NCBI GenBank assembly: GCA_020634855.1 | Contig: JACKAU010000024.1 | Span: 14,046 to 78,045 of the forward strand | DNA length: 64,000 nucleotides | Direction of reading: 5' to 3' | DNA from: Anaerolineales bacterium | Lineage (GTDB): Bacteria > Chloroflexota > Anaerolineae > 4572-78 > J111 | Shown here: one piece after another, positions 40,411 to 49,385 of the stretch | How the letters are laid out: each line of letters opens with the position of its first letter | Position numbering within the stretch: the stretch's first letter is position 1 | Program-made: the position numbers and the translations under genes | Notes under the pieces: model-generated | The model's input: only the letters and a program-made list of their open reading frames with translations | Told to the model about the DNA's origin: nothing | The model's database searches: none

Positions 40411-43044
40411 CTAGTGGGTTGTGGAAGGGGAGCGGCTTGGTTCTAGTAGTTGAATCACGCCGGTGCTGCCGTCGACCAGTACTGTGTCGCCGGTTTGGAA
40501 GCGTTGAGTGGCCTGGGGAATATTGGCTACGGCCGGAAGGCCGTATTCGCGGGCAATGACCGAGCCGTGGGACAGCAAGCCGCCCGTTTCAACAATCAAT
40601 CCGGCGGCCGAACTTAACAGGGCCAGCCAGGCCGGGTCGGTTGAAGGCATAACAAGAATGACATTGTCGGCGATTTGGTTGAACTCGTCGGGGTGGCGGA
40701 CCACAACCACGACGCCCCGAGCTTGTCCGGGGCTAATGGGCAAGCCAATGAAGACATCGGTTCCTACTGTGGGGCCGGCAGCATTGCCGTGGCCCAACTG
40801 AATGGTCGGGACTTCAGTATCTTTGATCACAAACGGTGTGGATGTTTGGGCGTATATGTCATAGGTTTCTTTACGCACCTGAATCGTAGACGAGAGCTTA
40901 ACTGCCATTCCATCTTCCACTCTGAGGGTGCGTTCTATTTCTTCTAAAGTGAGCCAGAAGATGTCATCGGGCGTTTCTAACCAGCCGGCGTCTGACCAGG
41001 TTTGCCCCAAAGTCAAATGCCACTGCCTAACGGCCGTCATAAAATTGACCAGATTTTCATGAAGTTGATCCTGTTTTATCAACAAGTTACGCAGATGGGC
41101 CAGGATAGGTTGGAGTAACCAGCGACGCCACAGAGGTAGCTGGCTCAATTCAGTGGCTCTTTTGGCTTCGGTTGGATACTGACCGGGGTCGTTTTGGGCT
41201 TGGGCGACTATCAGTGCCAAGAGCGCATCGGGCGCTTCGAGGTAACGAGGTTGGCCGGGATCAATGTCATAGGTGGCGTGGTGGCCGTACTGGGTTAACA
41301 AGGCCTTGAACTTCTGATTGAATTCCTCAGACTGTAAGCAGTTTTTCGGATGATTAAGGGTATGGTTTGACGTTTCTCCAACCGATTGGGAGTGTACCCA
41401 TTGACCTAGCTCTACCAGTCGATGGTGCAGCCGCTCTTGGGCGAGATCGGTTCCGTGAGTCGCTGCCGTGGTGAGGGTGGTGATGGGGGTTGGCGTTGAG
41501 GCGGGCAGTAGTCTAGCGCCAAGCCCGGTCAGGATGATCCGGCCAAGGGTCAGGGTGAGCTGCGCTGCTTTGATTTGGCCGTAGCATTGGGATTGTTGGC
41601 GAAGTTGGGCCAGTAACCGGTCGGACGATGGGCCGGTTTGGGGCGAGTCTAAATCGCTGATAGCCCCATTGACGGCCTTTTGAATATCGGTCAGCGTGTC
41701 GGTCAGGCGGCGAGTTTGTAGCCAAATTGCCCGGTAGATCGACCGGGCAGCCCAGGCGGTTGTCCAATCGATCGTAAACGTCGGGCCGACGGCGGCTTTG
41801 GTATCGCCTAACAGGTGCAGCAGGCTGCCGGAGGTGACGCCAACTTGGGCCATTACGGCCTTGATTAGCGTTAAATTAAGATAAGGCCGGCCTAAAATAA
41901 ATTTTTCGAGAGGCGGCAGGTGTTCGACATTTAAGCCTAACTTGGTCAAAAAGCGAATGACTTGGGGTTGAATTGCGTCTAAAAGAGCGCCAAAGAGCGG
42001 AGAGGGCAGCGGCGGTAGATACTGCGCGTAGCCATGATGCGTCCATTCCAGATTTGAGGTTGGTTGCGTCGGCGTGACAACCGCAGCCGGTCGCGTTTGC
42101 AAAATAAAGAATTGGTGATCTTGGTAAGCCCACTCGATATCTTGCGGTTCACCCATCAGCGCCTGGATTTGCTCTAATTGGCGGGCTAAATCGGCAATTT
42201 GGGGGATAGTTAGCGGTTGAGTTGTTTCTGACGTTTCTTTGGTCGAGACGGGGGTAACCGTCCCGATATGCTGCTCGATGATGGGATAGTCGGGTGGTTG
42301 GGCGGCAATTTTGTAGTAGTAGGGTTGAATCTGGCCGGCGACCAGCGAGTTGCCTAAGCCCCAGGTCGCCTCGATGATGATTTCGTCGCGCGCGCCGGTG
42401 AGCGGATTGACGGTAAAGGCCACGCCGGAAATTTCCGAGGAGAGCAAGGGCTGGATAATAAGAGCAACCCGAATACCTTGGATTGATAGGCCATGCACTT
42501 GACGGTACTTGACCGTCGGCCCGCTTAACGCCGAGGCCCAACAGCGGGTGATGGCGATGGGCAGGGCGCTGCGCGGAACGCCCAATTCGGTCAGATGCAT
42601 ACCGGCAAAGGAGTGATCGCGGTGATCTTCATCGATGACGGAGGAACGAACCGCGAAGCTATTAATATCTGGACTAAAGGCTAATTGCAGCCGGTTCTCA
42701 AGTTCTGCAGAGAGTTCGCCGGCGAGGGGTTTTAGTTTGAGGGCGTCGGCCAACCAGTTAAGGGCTTCGGCGGTGACGGCAATATCCGGGGAGCCGGCCC
42801 ATAATGGTGTCAGTTTGGCGGCCGTTATTTGGGCTTTGAAGAATTCCGTGGTTAAAACTAGACCTGGAGGTACGCTGAGGCCGTATTTTCTTACTTGGGC
42901 CAACCGAAAGGCTTTGCCACCGACCAAAGCCAGGTCCGTACCCTCTATCTCATCGAGATCAAGAATTCGACGAGTCGACACATCTTGTGATGTTGGTAAG
43001 GTTAACAGCGGCTTAAAGCCTAATTCCCGTGGCTTATTCATCAT
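40411..43044 (-). CDS. Rifampicin-phosphotransferase/PEP-synthase-like swivelling phosphotransferase
   Basis: 877 residues. The N-terminal ATP-grasp domain (about 30-320) has LVGGKAFRLAQVRKYGLSVPPG, FAVRSSVIDEDHRDHSFAGMH, GVAFTVNPLTGARDEIIIEATWGLG and DIEWAYQ. A large helical middle region follows (about 330-770). The C-terminal swivel domain carries the phosphorylated His in GGLLSHGSVIAREYGLPAV. The PEP/pyruvate TIM barrel of PEP synthase is absent. The order and length match rifampicin phosphotransferase (Rph), but the middle domain decides the substrate and I cannot confirm rifampicin. The ATG lies inside the upstream membrane-protein gene (11-base overlap) and has no Shine-Dalgarno site, implying coupled translation. 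Confidence 0.85.
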   Translation of the reverse strand: MMNKPRELGFKPLLTLPTSQDVSTRRILDLDEIEGTDLALVGGKAFRLAQVRKYGLSVPPGLVLTTEFFKAQITAAKLTPLWAGSPDIAVTAEALNWLADALKLKPLAGELSAELENRLQLAFSPDINSFAVRSSVIDEDHRDHSFAGMHLTELGVPRSALPIAITRCWASALSGPTVKYRQVHGLSIQGIRVALIIQPLLSSEISGVAFTVNPLTGARDEIIIEATWGLGNSLVAGQIQPYYYKIAAQPPDYPIIEQHIGTVTPVSTKETSETTQPLTIPQIADLARQLEQIQALMGEPQDIEWAYQDHQFFILQTRPAAVVTPTQPTSNLEWTHHGYAQYLPPLPSPLFGALLDAIQPQVIRFLTKLGLNVEHLPPLEKFILGRPYLNLTLIKAVMAQVGVTSGSLLHLLGDTKAAVGPTFTIDWTTAWAARSIYRAIWLQTRRLTDTLTDIQKAVNGAISDLDSPQTGPSSDRLLAQLRQQSQCYGQIKAAQLTLTLGRIILTGLGARLLPASTPTPITTLTTAATHGTDLAQERLHHRLVELGQWVHSQSVGETSNHTLNHPKNCLQSEEFNQKFKALLTQYGHHATYDIDPGQPRYLEAPDALLALIVAQAQNDPGQYPTEAKRATELSQLPLWRRWLLQPILAHLRNLLIKQDQLHENLVNFMTAVRQWHLTLGQTWSDAGWLETPDDIFWLTLEEIERTLRVEDGMAVKLSSTIQVRKETYDIYAQTSTPFVIKDTEVPTIQLGHGNAAGPTVGTDVFIGLPISPGQARGVVVVVRHPDEFNQIADNVILVMPSTDPAWLALLSSAAGLIVETGGLLSHGSVIAREYGLPAVANIPQATQRFQTGDTVLVDGSTGVIQLLEPSRSPSTTH

Positions 43045-43825
43045 CGTTTGATTTGCTTTGAAATCCGGATTGGCTGGCTAACGTTAGCAAAACAATTACC
43101 CCGGATACACCACCTGTACATATCATGGTGGCATAATTAGGCGGCTGTAAGATCAGGCTAAAGGTAGGCCCGACTAAAAGTAAGCCTAGCGCCAATAAAA
43201 TACTGCCATAAAAGCCGACCATTGATTGTATAAATAGTGTAACTGTAATATAGAAACCTAGCAAGCCAAAGGTGACAAAACTTATCGTCACTAATAGATC
43301 AAAATATTGAATAATGGTTAGATCGGTTAGTTCGATCTGGCCGCTTAAAGCCAAGGCCAGCCACTCTCCCGCAGAGATAATGCCGCCGCTGAGCAGAATG
43401 ATTGAAATACCCAACCAAAAAGCGATAATCAACTTTAAGGTCACAGGCCGGCGAGATGATCGGATCGCCTCAGCTTGCTTTACGCTGCTTTTTTTTCGTT
43501 TTGCTTTTGCTTTCTGTTGGCTGGGAATTCCGGTCGAAGGATACGCCGTTAGATGTTCCAGCAGTTTCTGCTTGGCCCATCGATTTTGAGGGTTGATAAT
43601 GACCAGGTTTTCCAGACAGACCCGTTTGTCATCGACGCGGTCAAAAACCTGATAAAGCCAGTACCAAGCGGTTTCGTTAGTTTGATCCTGTTCAACCACA
43701 TCTAACAATAAAAACCGAGCCTGGTCTACCTCGCCGGCTTTAGCGGCATCGATGCCCTGTTGTAATACCTGTTGTAATTGATTTGGGATGGCCAAAGAGT
43801 CACCATAGCCGATAGGTGGCGTCAT
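43034..43825 (-). CDS. TPR-like membrane protein coupled to the swivelling phosphotransferase
   Basis: 263 residues. Residues 15-90 form TPR-like helices (LQQVLQQGIDAAKAGEVDQARFLLLDVVEQDQTNETAWYWLYQVFD... CLENLVIINPQNRWAKQKL), a pattern common in Chloroflexota. A basic hinge (KAKAKRKKSSVKQ) comes next, then about four transmembrane helices (VTLKLIIAFWLGISIILLSGG, YFDLLVTISFVTFGLLGFYITV, YGSILLALGLLLVGPTFSL, TMICTGGVSGVIVLLTLA). The last 11 bases overlap the next gene. Function unknown. Confidence 0.8.
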   Translation of the reverse strand: MTPPIGYGDSLAIPNQLQQVLQQGIDAAKAGEVDQARFLLLDVVEQDQTNETAWYWLYQVFDRVDDKRVCLENLVIINPQNRWAKQKLLEHLTAYPSTGIPSQQKAKAKRKKSSVKQAEAIRSSRRPVTLKLIIAFWLGISIILLSGGIISAGEWLALALSGQIELTDLTIIQYFDLLVTISFVTFGLLGFYITVTLFIQSMVGFYGSILLALGLLLVGPTFSLILQPPNYATMICTGGVSGVIVLLTLASQSGFQSKSNDDE

Positions 43826-44144
43826 AAATTACTCAGTTTCAGTGTTTAGGTCAGTTATCACTTGCTGATCGTTAGGGGCGAATTGAGACTGGCTCGGCTT
43901 TACTTAATTTCGGTTAATCGCCGGCTACTCGGCTCGAATGGCCAAATTTGGATAAATTGAACTGGTCGATCCGCTATGAGCAAATGGCGATCTATTAAAT
44001 TTTATCATTTATGGGCGCGATGTACAAGTAAATCGTTAACCTTAGTTACTCTAAATTGTTTAGAAACAACGGGGCAAGAAAAAATGGTTTGAGCGCTTAA
44101 CCCAAACCATTGGGGAAAGTTATTTTTTAACGCGGCAATCAACT
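43826..44144. other. Intergenic region with one terminator
   Basis: About 320 bases. It contains the minus-strand terminator at 44076-44111 and presumably the promoter of the TPR-like membrane gene. Nothing else is recognised. Confidence 0.45.
44076..44111 (-). terminator. Rho-independent terminator of the small HTH gene
   Basis: On the minus strand AATGGTTTG (44111-44103) pairs with CAAACCATT (44091-44083), followed by TTTTTTCTTGCC. It lies 34 bases after the stop at 44145. Confidence 0.75.
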
Positions 44145-44351
44145 TTAAATAGCGTCGACTTTTGTATCATCTAATACTTGAATTAAGTCGTCGCGACGAA
44201 TACGCCAACTGCGACCGACCTGGGAAGCCGGAATGACGCCTAATTTGCACCATCGCCATATGGTAACGCGACTGACGCGTAAATATTTGGCTGCTTCACG
44301 GACAGTCAATATCTCATTTTGAAATGATTGAGTGTTTTGAGTAGTCATCAT
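44145..44351 (-). CDS. Excisionase/MerR-type small DNA-binding protein
   Basis: 68 residues, essentially one winged-helix domain: ILTVREAAKYLRVSRVTIWRWCKLGVIPASQVGRSWRIRRDDLIQVLDD. This is the excisionase-family HTH (helix_turn_helix_17) found both in mobile elements and as free-standing regulators. No integrase is adjacent; the nearest tyrosine recombinase is at 51681. Two start codons (44351, 44348) are possible. A palindrome CAGTATACTG (44411-44420) lies about 60 bases upstream and could be its own operator. It has its own terminator. Confidence 0.82.
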   Translation of the reverse strand: MMTTQNTQSFQNEILTVREAAKYLRVSRVTIWRWCKLGVIPASQVGRSWRIRRDDLIQVLDDTKVDAI

Positions 44352-44491
44352 GTTCTAAATCCCCTCACAGTTTTGTTTCATTAATATACAAGAGTGTACT
44401 TTTCTAATCGCAGTATACTGTATTTTTTAAGGGGTGAACACTGGCAGTCGGTTAATATTTTCTATATCCAATGGCTATTTTTATACTGATC

Positions 44492-44513
44492 GCCTAGGCC
44501 ATTTGGCCTAGGC
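44492..44513. repeat. GCCTAGGCC palindrome after the NarL-type regulator
   Basis: GCCTAGGCC (44492-44500), ATTT loop, GGCCTAGGC (44505-44513). No U-tract follows on the minus strand, so terminator function for the regulator that ends at 44529 is uncertain. Confidence 0.45.
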
Positions 44514-44528
44514 ATAGGCGAAAAAATG

Positions 44529-45188
44529 TTAATGGTAAACCTTTTCCCCTACAATATCAAGCTGTGTGGCCTTGACAGCAGCCTCGGTACGGCTGGAGAC
44601 GCCCAGTTTACTTAAGATATTACTGACATGGATTTTTATAGTGCCAATACTCAGGTTTAGCTCTTTGGCTATTTTTCGGTTATTAAGGCCTTGGGTAATC
44701 AATTCTAAAACATTTAGCTCACGGTCGGTTAAGTTGATTTCTTCGGTTAGCGCCGGCTCGGCAGGTTTTGGTTCGCCTTGAAATAAGAATCGGGCAGCTT
44801 GGGGATGGAGAGGCATCCCCCCTTGGCTAATAGAGCGAATGGCGCCGATTAAAATGTCGCTGTCCACCTCTTTGAGAGTGTATCCATCGGCTCCGGCTTT
44901 CATCGCGGCGCTCACATTTTCGTTATCAATATAAGCGGTCAGAACGAGGACTTTGGTTTTCGGAGAGCCTTCTTTGATTTTCATAATGGCCTCAACGCCG
45001 TTTACCTTAGGCATATTTAGATCCATCAGGACAATATCGGGCTGTAAATCTTTGACTTTGTTAAATGCTTCCTGGCCATCTTTGGCTTCACCAATAACAT
45101 CTAGGCCCGGTTCGGTACTGATAATCATTTCGATGCCTCTACGCACAACGGTATGATCATCTACAATTAAAAGTTTGGTGGGGTTCAT
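44529..45188 (-). CDS. NarL/LuxR-family response regulator
   Basis: 219 residues from the ATG at 45188, preceded by GGAGAGGAGT; the open frame extends eight residues further but without a site. The receiver domain has LLIVDDHTVVRRG, the phospho-acceptor Asp in DIVLMDLNMPKVNG, T in LVLTAYID and K in GYTLKEVDSD. The C-terminal LuxR-type HTH shows LTDRELNVLELITQGLNNRKIAKELNLSIGTIKIHVSNILSKLGVSSRTEA. The large HisKA_3-type kinase directly upstream on the same strand is the obvious partner. Confidence 0.94.
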   Translation of the reverse strand: MNPTKLLIVDDHTVVRRGIEMIISTEPGLDVIGEAKDGQEAFNKVKDLQPDIVLMDLNMPKVNGVEAIMKIKEGSPKTKVLVLTAYIDNENVSAAMKAGADGYTLKEVDSDILIGAIRSISQGGMPLHPQAARFLFQGEPKPAEPALTEEINLTDRELNVLELITQGLNNRKIAKELNLSIGTIKIHVSNILSKLGVSSRTEAAVKATQLDIVGEKVYH

Positions 45189-45340
45189 GTTTACTCCTCT
45201 CCAGAATGGCATGTTCTTAACTCTTGAAAAACAAGATTAACAAAATTTCTGTTTTATTGGTACCCTATTCCCATATACTATACACGACTGACCTATGAAA
45301 TTTGATTAGAAAAACATAAGAATTTGGTTTGAATTTGCGG

Positions 45341-48300
45341 CTATTCTGATTCAACCGGAATAGTGATTACCAGGCGCGTGCCATGGCCCGGTTTGGACTG
45401 TGGGATAGCATATCCGTTGAGCAAATCTGCTCGTTCGTAGATACTTCTCAACCCCATAGTTTCATTTTGATTGAGCGCGGCCAGGTCAAAACCGATCCCG
45501 TCATCTTCGATCGACAGGATAATGTCATTACTATCTTGAGTGAGTGTCATTTCGACCCGATGGGCCTCGGCGTGCTTGATAACGTTCCAAAGCGCCTCTC
45601 TTGCGATATAGTACAGGCCATCCTGCTGATCGAGAGTGAGGGGCGCTACCAAATTGGTTTTAAAATTGATTTCAAGTTCGTATTGGTTAGCCAGTTGGTC
45701 ACAGTGATCTTGCAAGGCAGAGACCAATTCTTTTTCTTGCAGCGGCGCCGGGTGCAACCGGTATAAATGTTCGCGCATTTCCGTTAGACTTGTTTTGGAC
45801 AGACTTCGAATGTACTCGATGGGCTGGCGCGACTTGTGGTCTGAACCGTCGCCCAAAAATTTTAAGGCTGTTTCAGCAGCCAGGCCAATACTGTAGATTG
45901 ACTGCGTTACCGAGTCATGCAGGCCGCGGGCTAAATGGTGGCGCTCCTGTTGGATGGCTAACTGTTGGTTGCGGTGATATAAACGCGCATTTTCCAGACC
46001 CAACGCCGCCTGGCTGGCAAACGCGCTGGTCATGTGAAGCTCATGCTCGGTAAATGGTTCATCGCGCCAGAGTAGTAGCACCCCCAGGTTCGTGTTGTGG
46101 ATGACTAAGGGTGTGCAGATCAGGGTGCTGGTATCTGGTACTTGTAGTAGACTTTGCAACAGCCTCATCTGGCGATCGGCGTACCCCAAATCGCAAACCT
46201 GAACTTCCTGACTGGTTAAGGCTTCTTCAATTAAAGAGCCTTGGCTCAAAAGCTGCTGGCTGTCATGTCCGGATAAATCAAATCGTTTAGGCGTAATCCT
46301 TTCCAACTGCTGGCCGTCCTGACTTAACAGAATAACCACACTGCCACTGGCTCGCATCAGCTTCTTAGCCCGATTGACAATCGACTCTAACAACTCAGCC
46401 GAATTAAAGCGGCTGACCAAAGCTTGCGTGTTCTGAAGTAGGGTCTGCATTTCTTGCCGCAGCCTAGTTTCATTGGCGCGAATCGTTTCGGCGGCCTTTT
46501 GACGTTCACTTACATCAATACCGCTAAAACAGACGCCGATAATCTGGTCTTGTTCATCAAGCACAGGATCGTAATGGCACTCGATCCAGTATTCAATTTC
46601 TCTTAGCTTTATTTTATACTCAAGTAGGGTCGATTCGCCTCGCAAAGCTCTGTCAAAATTCTGGCAAACATCCTCCAAATCTTCGGGTAGGACAATATTC
46701 AGAAAATTATCGCCGACAGTGACATTATTTTTGGTCACTAATCGAAGGCCATACTGAGCAGCTTTATTGATGGCGCGAATAATATGGTTCGGATCAATGA
46801 GGATAAATGCTTGTAAACTGTTATCAAAAATGGCCCTCAAGTTGGTTTCAGATTCCTTAAGGGCGGCTTCGGCTTGCTGCCGCTCGGCCATTTCCCGTTT
46901 GGTTTCTTCAAATAACCGGGCATTTTCCAGGGCTGTGGCGGCTTGGTTGGCCAGGAATTGGGCTAAAGCGATCTCATCATAGTCAAACGTTCTGGTGCTT
47001 TTTTGTTCAATTAGAACGGCCGCACCGAAGAGTGCGTCTTGAAATTCCATCGCCAAAACCAGAATAGTCTTGGCCGTGAGGGCCTTAACATACGCCAAAT
47101 CGCTATCTATAAGGTTGCTTTGATCGATGTTGATCTGTTCTGCCCGCCGACTAATTAAAACCTGTTTGATAACCGGATAATCATCCAGCCAATCCTCCCC
47201 GTACATTATGGATCGGTCCGGCGCGACGTTGTAACGCGCGGCAACCGCGATAGTATTGGCCTGGCTATCCCATCTGTAGATGATACAGCCTTGCACGTCG
47301 ATGAGGTTAGTCATTTCTAAAGAAATGGTGTCCAGTACATGCTGTGAGTCAAGGCTAATGGCTAATGTGGCGCCGGCATGTTGCAGCGCCAACAACTGTT
47401 GGTTGGTTTTGATTAGGGCCTGCTCGGTTTGCTTGCGCTCCGCCAGCTCCCGCTGAGCTTGCTCGTATAAGCGGGCATTTTCTATAGCGATGGCGGCCGC
47501 CTGGCCGATCAGTTGTAGATACTTCAAATCTTTCGATGAAAATCGTCCGGGCGAGTCACCCATCAGGTGGAGAACTCCTAATACGCGGTCTCCCAAACAA
47601 AGGGGCAGTCCAATGAACGAGCGGATCCACTCAAAATCTTTGACGATGATCCACTGGGGGTGTTTGTGTGTATCAGCGATAATAACAGGCTGGCGAGTCC
47701 GTACCAAGACGGCCATAAGAGGAAAGTCAGGAACTTGCTGGGTTAACTGAGACACCGCCTCTTCACCATCATATTTTTCATACCCTTGCCAGTGTACAAC
47801 TTGTAAGGCTTTATTATTAAGTAAGGCCACATCAGCGGCATCATAAGCTATGATTCGTTGAGCCTGGGTCAGGATTTCATTGAATACTTCTTCGAGCCGG
47901 ATATGAGAGGCAACCGCCAAAATCACCTGCCCCAACGTGTCTGAGAGTAACCGTTGGCTGCGTTCGGCCTGTAATAGCTGCTCTCGCTCCGCTTCGATCT
48001 TTTTGCGGTCGGTGATGTCAAAGGAGGTGCCAAGGACCGCCGGTTGGCCTTCAAACTCAATGGCGCCCAACGTGGCCTCGATCCAACGCGGGCTACCGTC
48101 TTTGGTTAAAATCTTGATTTCGTACCGATTTTGGACCGGTTGGCCTTGCTGTCGGGCCAGACCCCGATCTCTGACTAAATCTCGGTGATCAGGGTGTACA
48201 ATATCCCAAAAATTCATGGCCAATAATTCGGCCTCGGTGTAGCCGGTGATCACTTGAGCATGGGGATTAACATAGCGATTCCGGTTGCCTTGAAAAATGA

Positions 48301-49270
48301 ATACAGCCGAGGCGGTGGTTTCAGTTAAGGTTCGAAATTTGCTTTCACTCGCTACCAGGGCGGCTTCATCTCGCTTACGTGAAGTGATATTACGAAAAAT
48401 AGTCAGAATAGCCGGTTGGCCTTCATGTATAATCGGTACAGCGGCGATTTCAACCGTGATCACTACTCCATCGACCCTAATTAATTTCTGTTCTATCAGC
48501 GAGGTGCTGACGCCTTCGGTTTCAGTGCGCTGGATACGGGTTTTAACCGCGTCTAAATCGTCAGGATGTATAAAATCAAAGACTGATCGGCCGACCAAAT
48601 CCTCCGGGCAACAAACCCCAAAAAGTTTGGCTCCAGCCGGATTAATGTGGACGATTTTGCGATCAATATGAATGACGATGCTGTCAAATGACAGCTCGAT
48701 CAGGCGGCGGTAACGGGCTTCACTATTTTTTAGATTTTCCTCGATCCGTTTGGACTCAACCATCGAGTCCTTGATCCGCTGATAAGCTCTGGCATTTTTT
48801 AACGAAAGTGCGGCCTGTGCCGAGAGTATTTGAAGCGACTCAAATAATTCAGAGGGTAGGGCTGGCCAACGCTCTAAATAGAGCATTCCACTTAGCTCTT
48901 GACCCGCCAAAAGCGGATAAATAATAAAAAAGGGAGGTTGGGGTGGTTTGTTCTGGTATTGAGAGGTTAAAGCGGCTTCGCCCGTTAAATAGACCACTTT
49001 CTCTTTGGTGCGGATGACTCGTTCAACAAAGGCCATCGAAACCGGCAAGTGGTCTTCAATCGATCTGGCCTGTAAAACGTCGATCCGGTCTTGGTCAGCC
49101 CGGCCGGTGGCCTCAATAACCCATTGCTTTTGGTGTTCCAGCAAAACCATTGCCACACGGGCGTCCGTTTGCTGAAGGATGATTTTAACGAAGGTCTCCA
49201 GCAAGCCGGCTATTTCTAACTCTTTAGATATGGTCTGAGACGCCTGAACCAATGAACCCCAGTCTAGCAT
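45341..49270 (-). CDS. Multi-GAF/PAS hybrid sensor histidine kinase, NarX/LiaS type
   Basis: About 1309 residues from the ATG at 49270, chosen because GAGGAGAG lies upstream. Domains in order: GAF (about 20-170), PAS (190-305), PAS (315-430), GAF (450-610), GAF (635-790), PAS (820-945), GAF (955-1105), HisKA_3 with the phosphorylated His in RHHLARGLHDSVTQSIYSIGL, and HATPase_c (WNVIKHAEAHR, DDGIGFD, GLRSIYERADLL). No TM segments, so it is a cytoplasmic sensor. It is followed after about 150 bases by its NarL-type regulator. Its promoter overlaps the terminator of the subtilisin gene upstream. Confidence 0.93.
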   Translation of the reverse strand: MLDWGSLVQASQTISKELEIAGLLETFVKIILQQTDARVAMVLLEHQKQWVIEATGRADQDRIDVLQARSIEDHLPVSMAFVERVIRTKEKVVYLTGEAALTSQYQNKPPQPPFFIIYPLLAGQELSGMLYLERWPALPSELFESLQILSAQAALSLKNARAYQRIKDSMVESKRIEENLKNSEARYRRLIELSFDSIVIHIDRKIVHINPAGAKLFGVCCPEDLVGRSVFDFIHPDDLDAVKTRIQRTETEGVSTSLIEQKLIRVDGVVITVEIAAVPIIHEGQPAILTIFRNITSRKRDEAALVASESKFRTLTETTASAVFIFQGNRNRYVNPHAQVITGYTEAELLAMNFWDIVHPDHRDLVRDRGLARQQGQPVQNRYEIKILTKDGSPRWIEATLGAIEFEGQPAVLGTSFDITDRKKIEAEREQLLQAERSQRLLSDTLGQVILAVASHIRLEEVFNEILTQAQRIIAYDAADVALLNNKALQVVHWQGYEKYDGEEAVSQLTQQVPDFPLMAVLVRTRQPVIIADTHKHPQWIIVKDFEWIRSFIGLPLCLGDRVLGVLHLMGDSPGRFSSKDLKYLQLIGQAAAIAIENARLYEQAQRELAERKQTEQALIKTNQQLLALQHAGATLAISLDSQHVLDTISLEMTNLIDVQGCIIYRWDSQANTIAVAARYNVAPDRSIMYGEDWLDDYPVIKQVLISRRAEQINIDQSNLIDSDLAYVKALTAKTILVLAMEFQDALFGAAVLIEQKSTRTFDYDEIALAQFLANQAATALENARLFEETKREMAERQQAEAALKESETNLRAIFDNSLQAFILIDPNHIIRAINKAAQYGLRLVTKNNVTVGDNFLNIVLPEDLEDVCQNFDRALRGESTLLEYKIKLREIEYWIECHYDPVLDEQDQIIGVCFSGIDVSERQKAAETIRANETRLRQEMQTLLQNTQALVSRFNSAELLESIVNRAKKLMRASGSVVILLSQDGQQLERITPKRFDLSGHDSQQLLSQGSLIEEALTSQEVQVCDLGYADRQMRLLQSLLQVPDTSTLICTPLVIHNTNLGVLLLWRDEPFTEHELHMTSAFASQAALGLENARLYHRNQQLAIQQERHHLARGLHDSVTQSIYSIGLAAETALKFLGDGSDHKSRQPIEYIRSLSKTSLTEMREHLYRLHPAPLQEKELVSALQDHCDQLANQYELEINFKTNLVAPLTLDQQDGLYYIAREALWNVIKHAEAHRVEMTLTQDSNDIILSIEDDGIGFDLAALNQNETMGLRSIYERADLLNGYAIPQSKPGHGTRLVITIPVESE

Positions 49271-49302
49271 TTTCTCTCCTCTTTTCCGGCGTAGTCCAGC
49301 CA

Positions 49303-49338
49303 CAAAAATAGAGCCAATTACAAATTAACTGGCTCTAT
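49303..49338 (-). terminator. Rho-independent terminator of the subtilisin-like gene
   Basis: On the minus strand ATAGAGCCA (49338-49330) pairs with TGGCTCTAT (49316-49308), followed by TTTTTGTGG. It lies about 50 bases beyond the stop at 49386 and overlaps the promoter region of the kinase. Confidence 0.7.
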
Positions 49339-49345
49339 TATAGCA
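49337..49345 (-). promoter_or_regulatory. Extended -10 promoter of the GAF/PAS kinase
   Basis: TGC-TATAAT on the minus strand, 49345 to 49337. A weak -35 (CTTACA-like) lies about 17 bases upstream. It leads to the kinase ATG at 49270. Confidence 0.55.
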
Positions 49346-49385
49346 GATAAATGGAGTTGTGTAAGTTAGACTTTTGGCGGATTTT

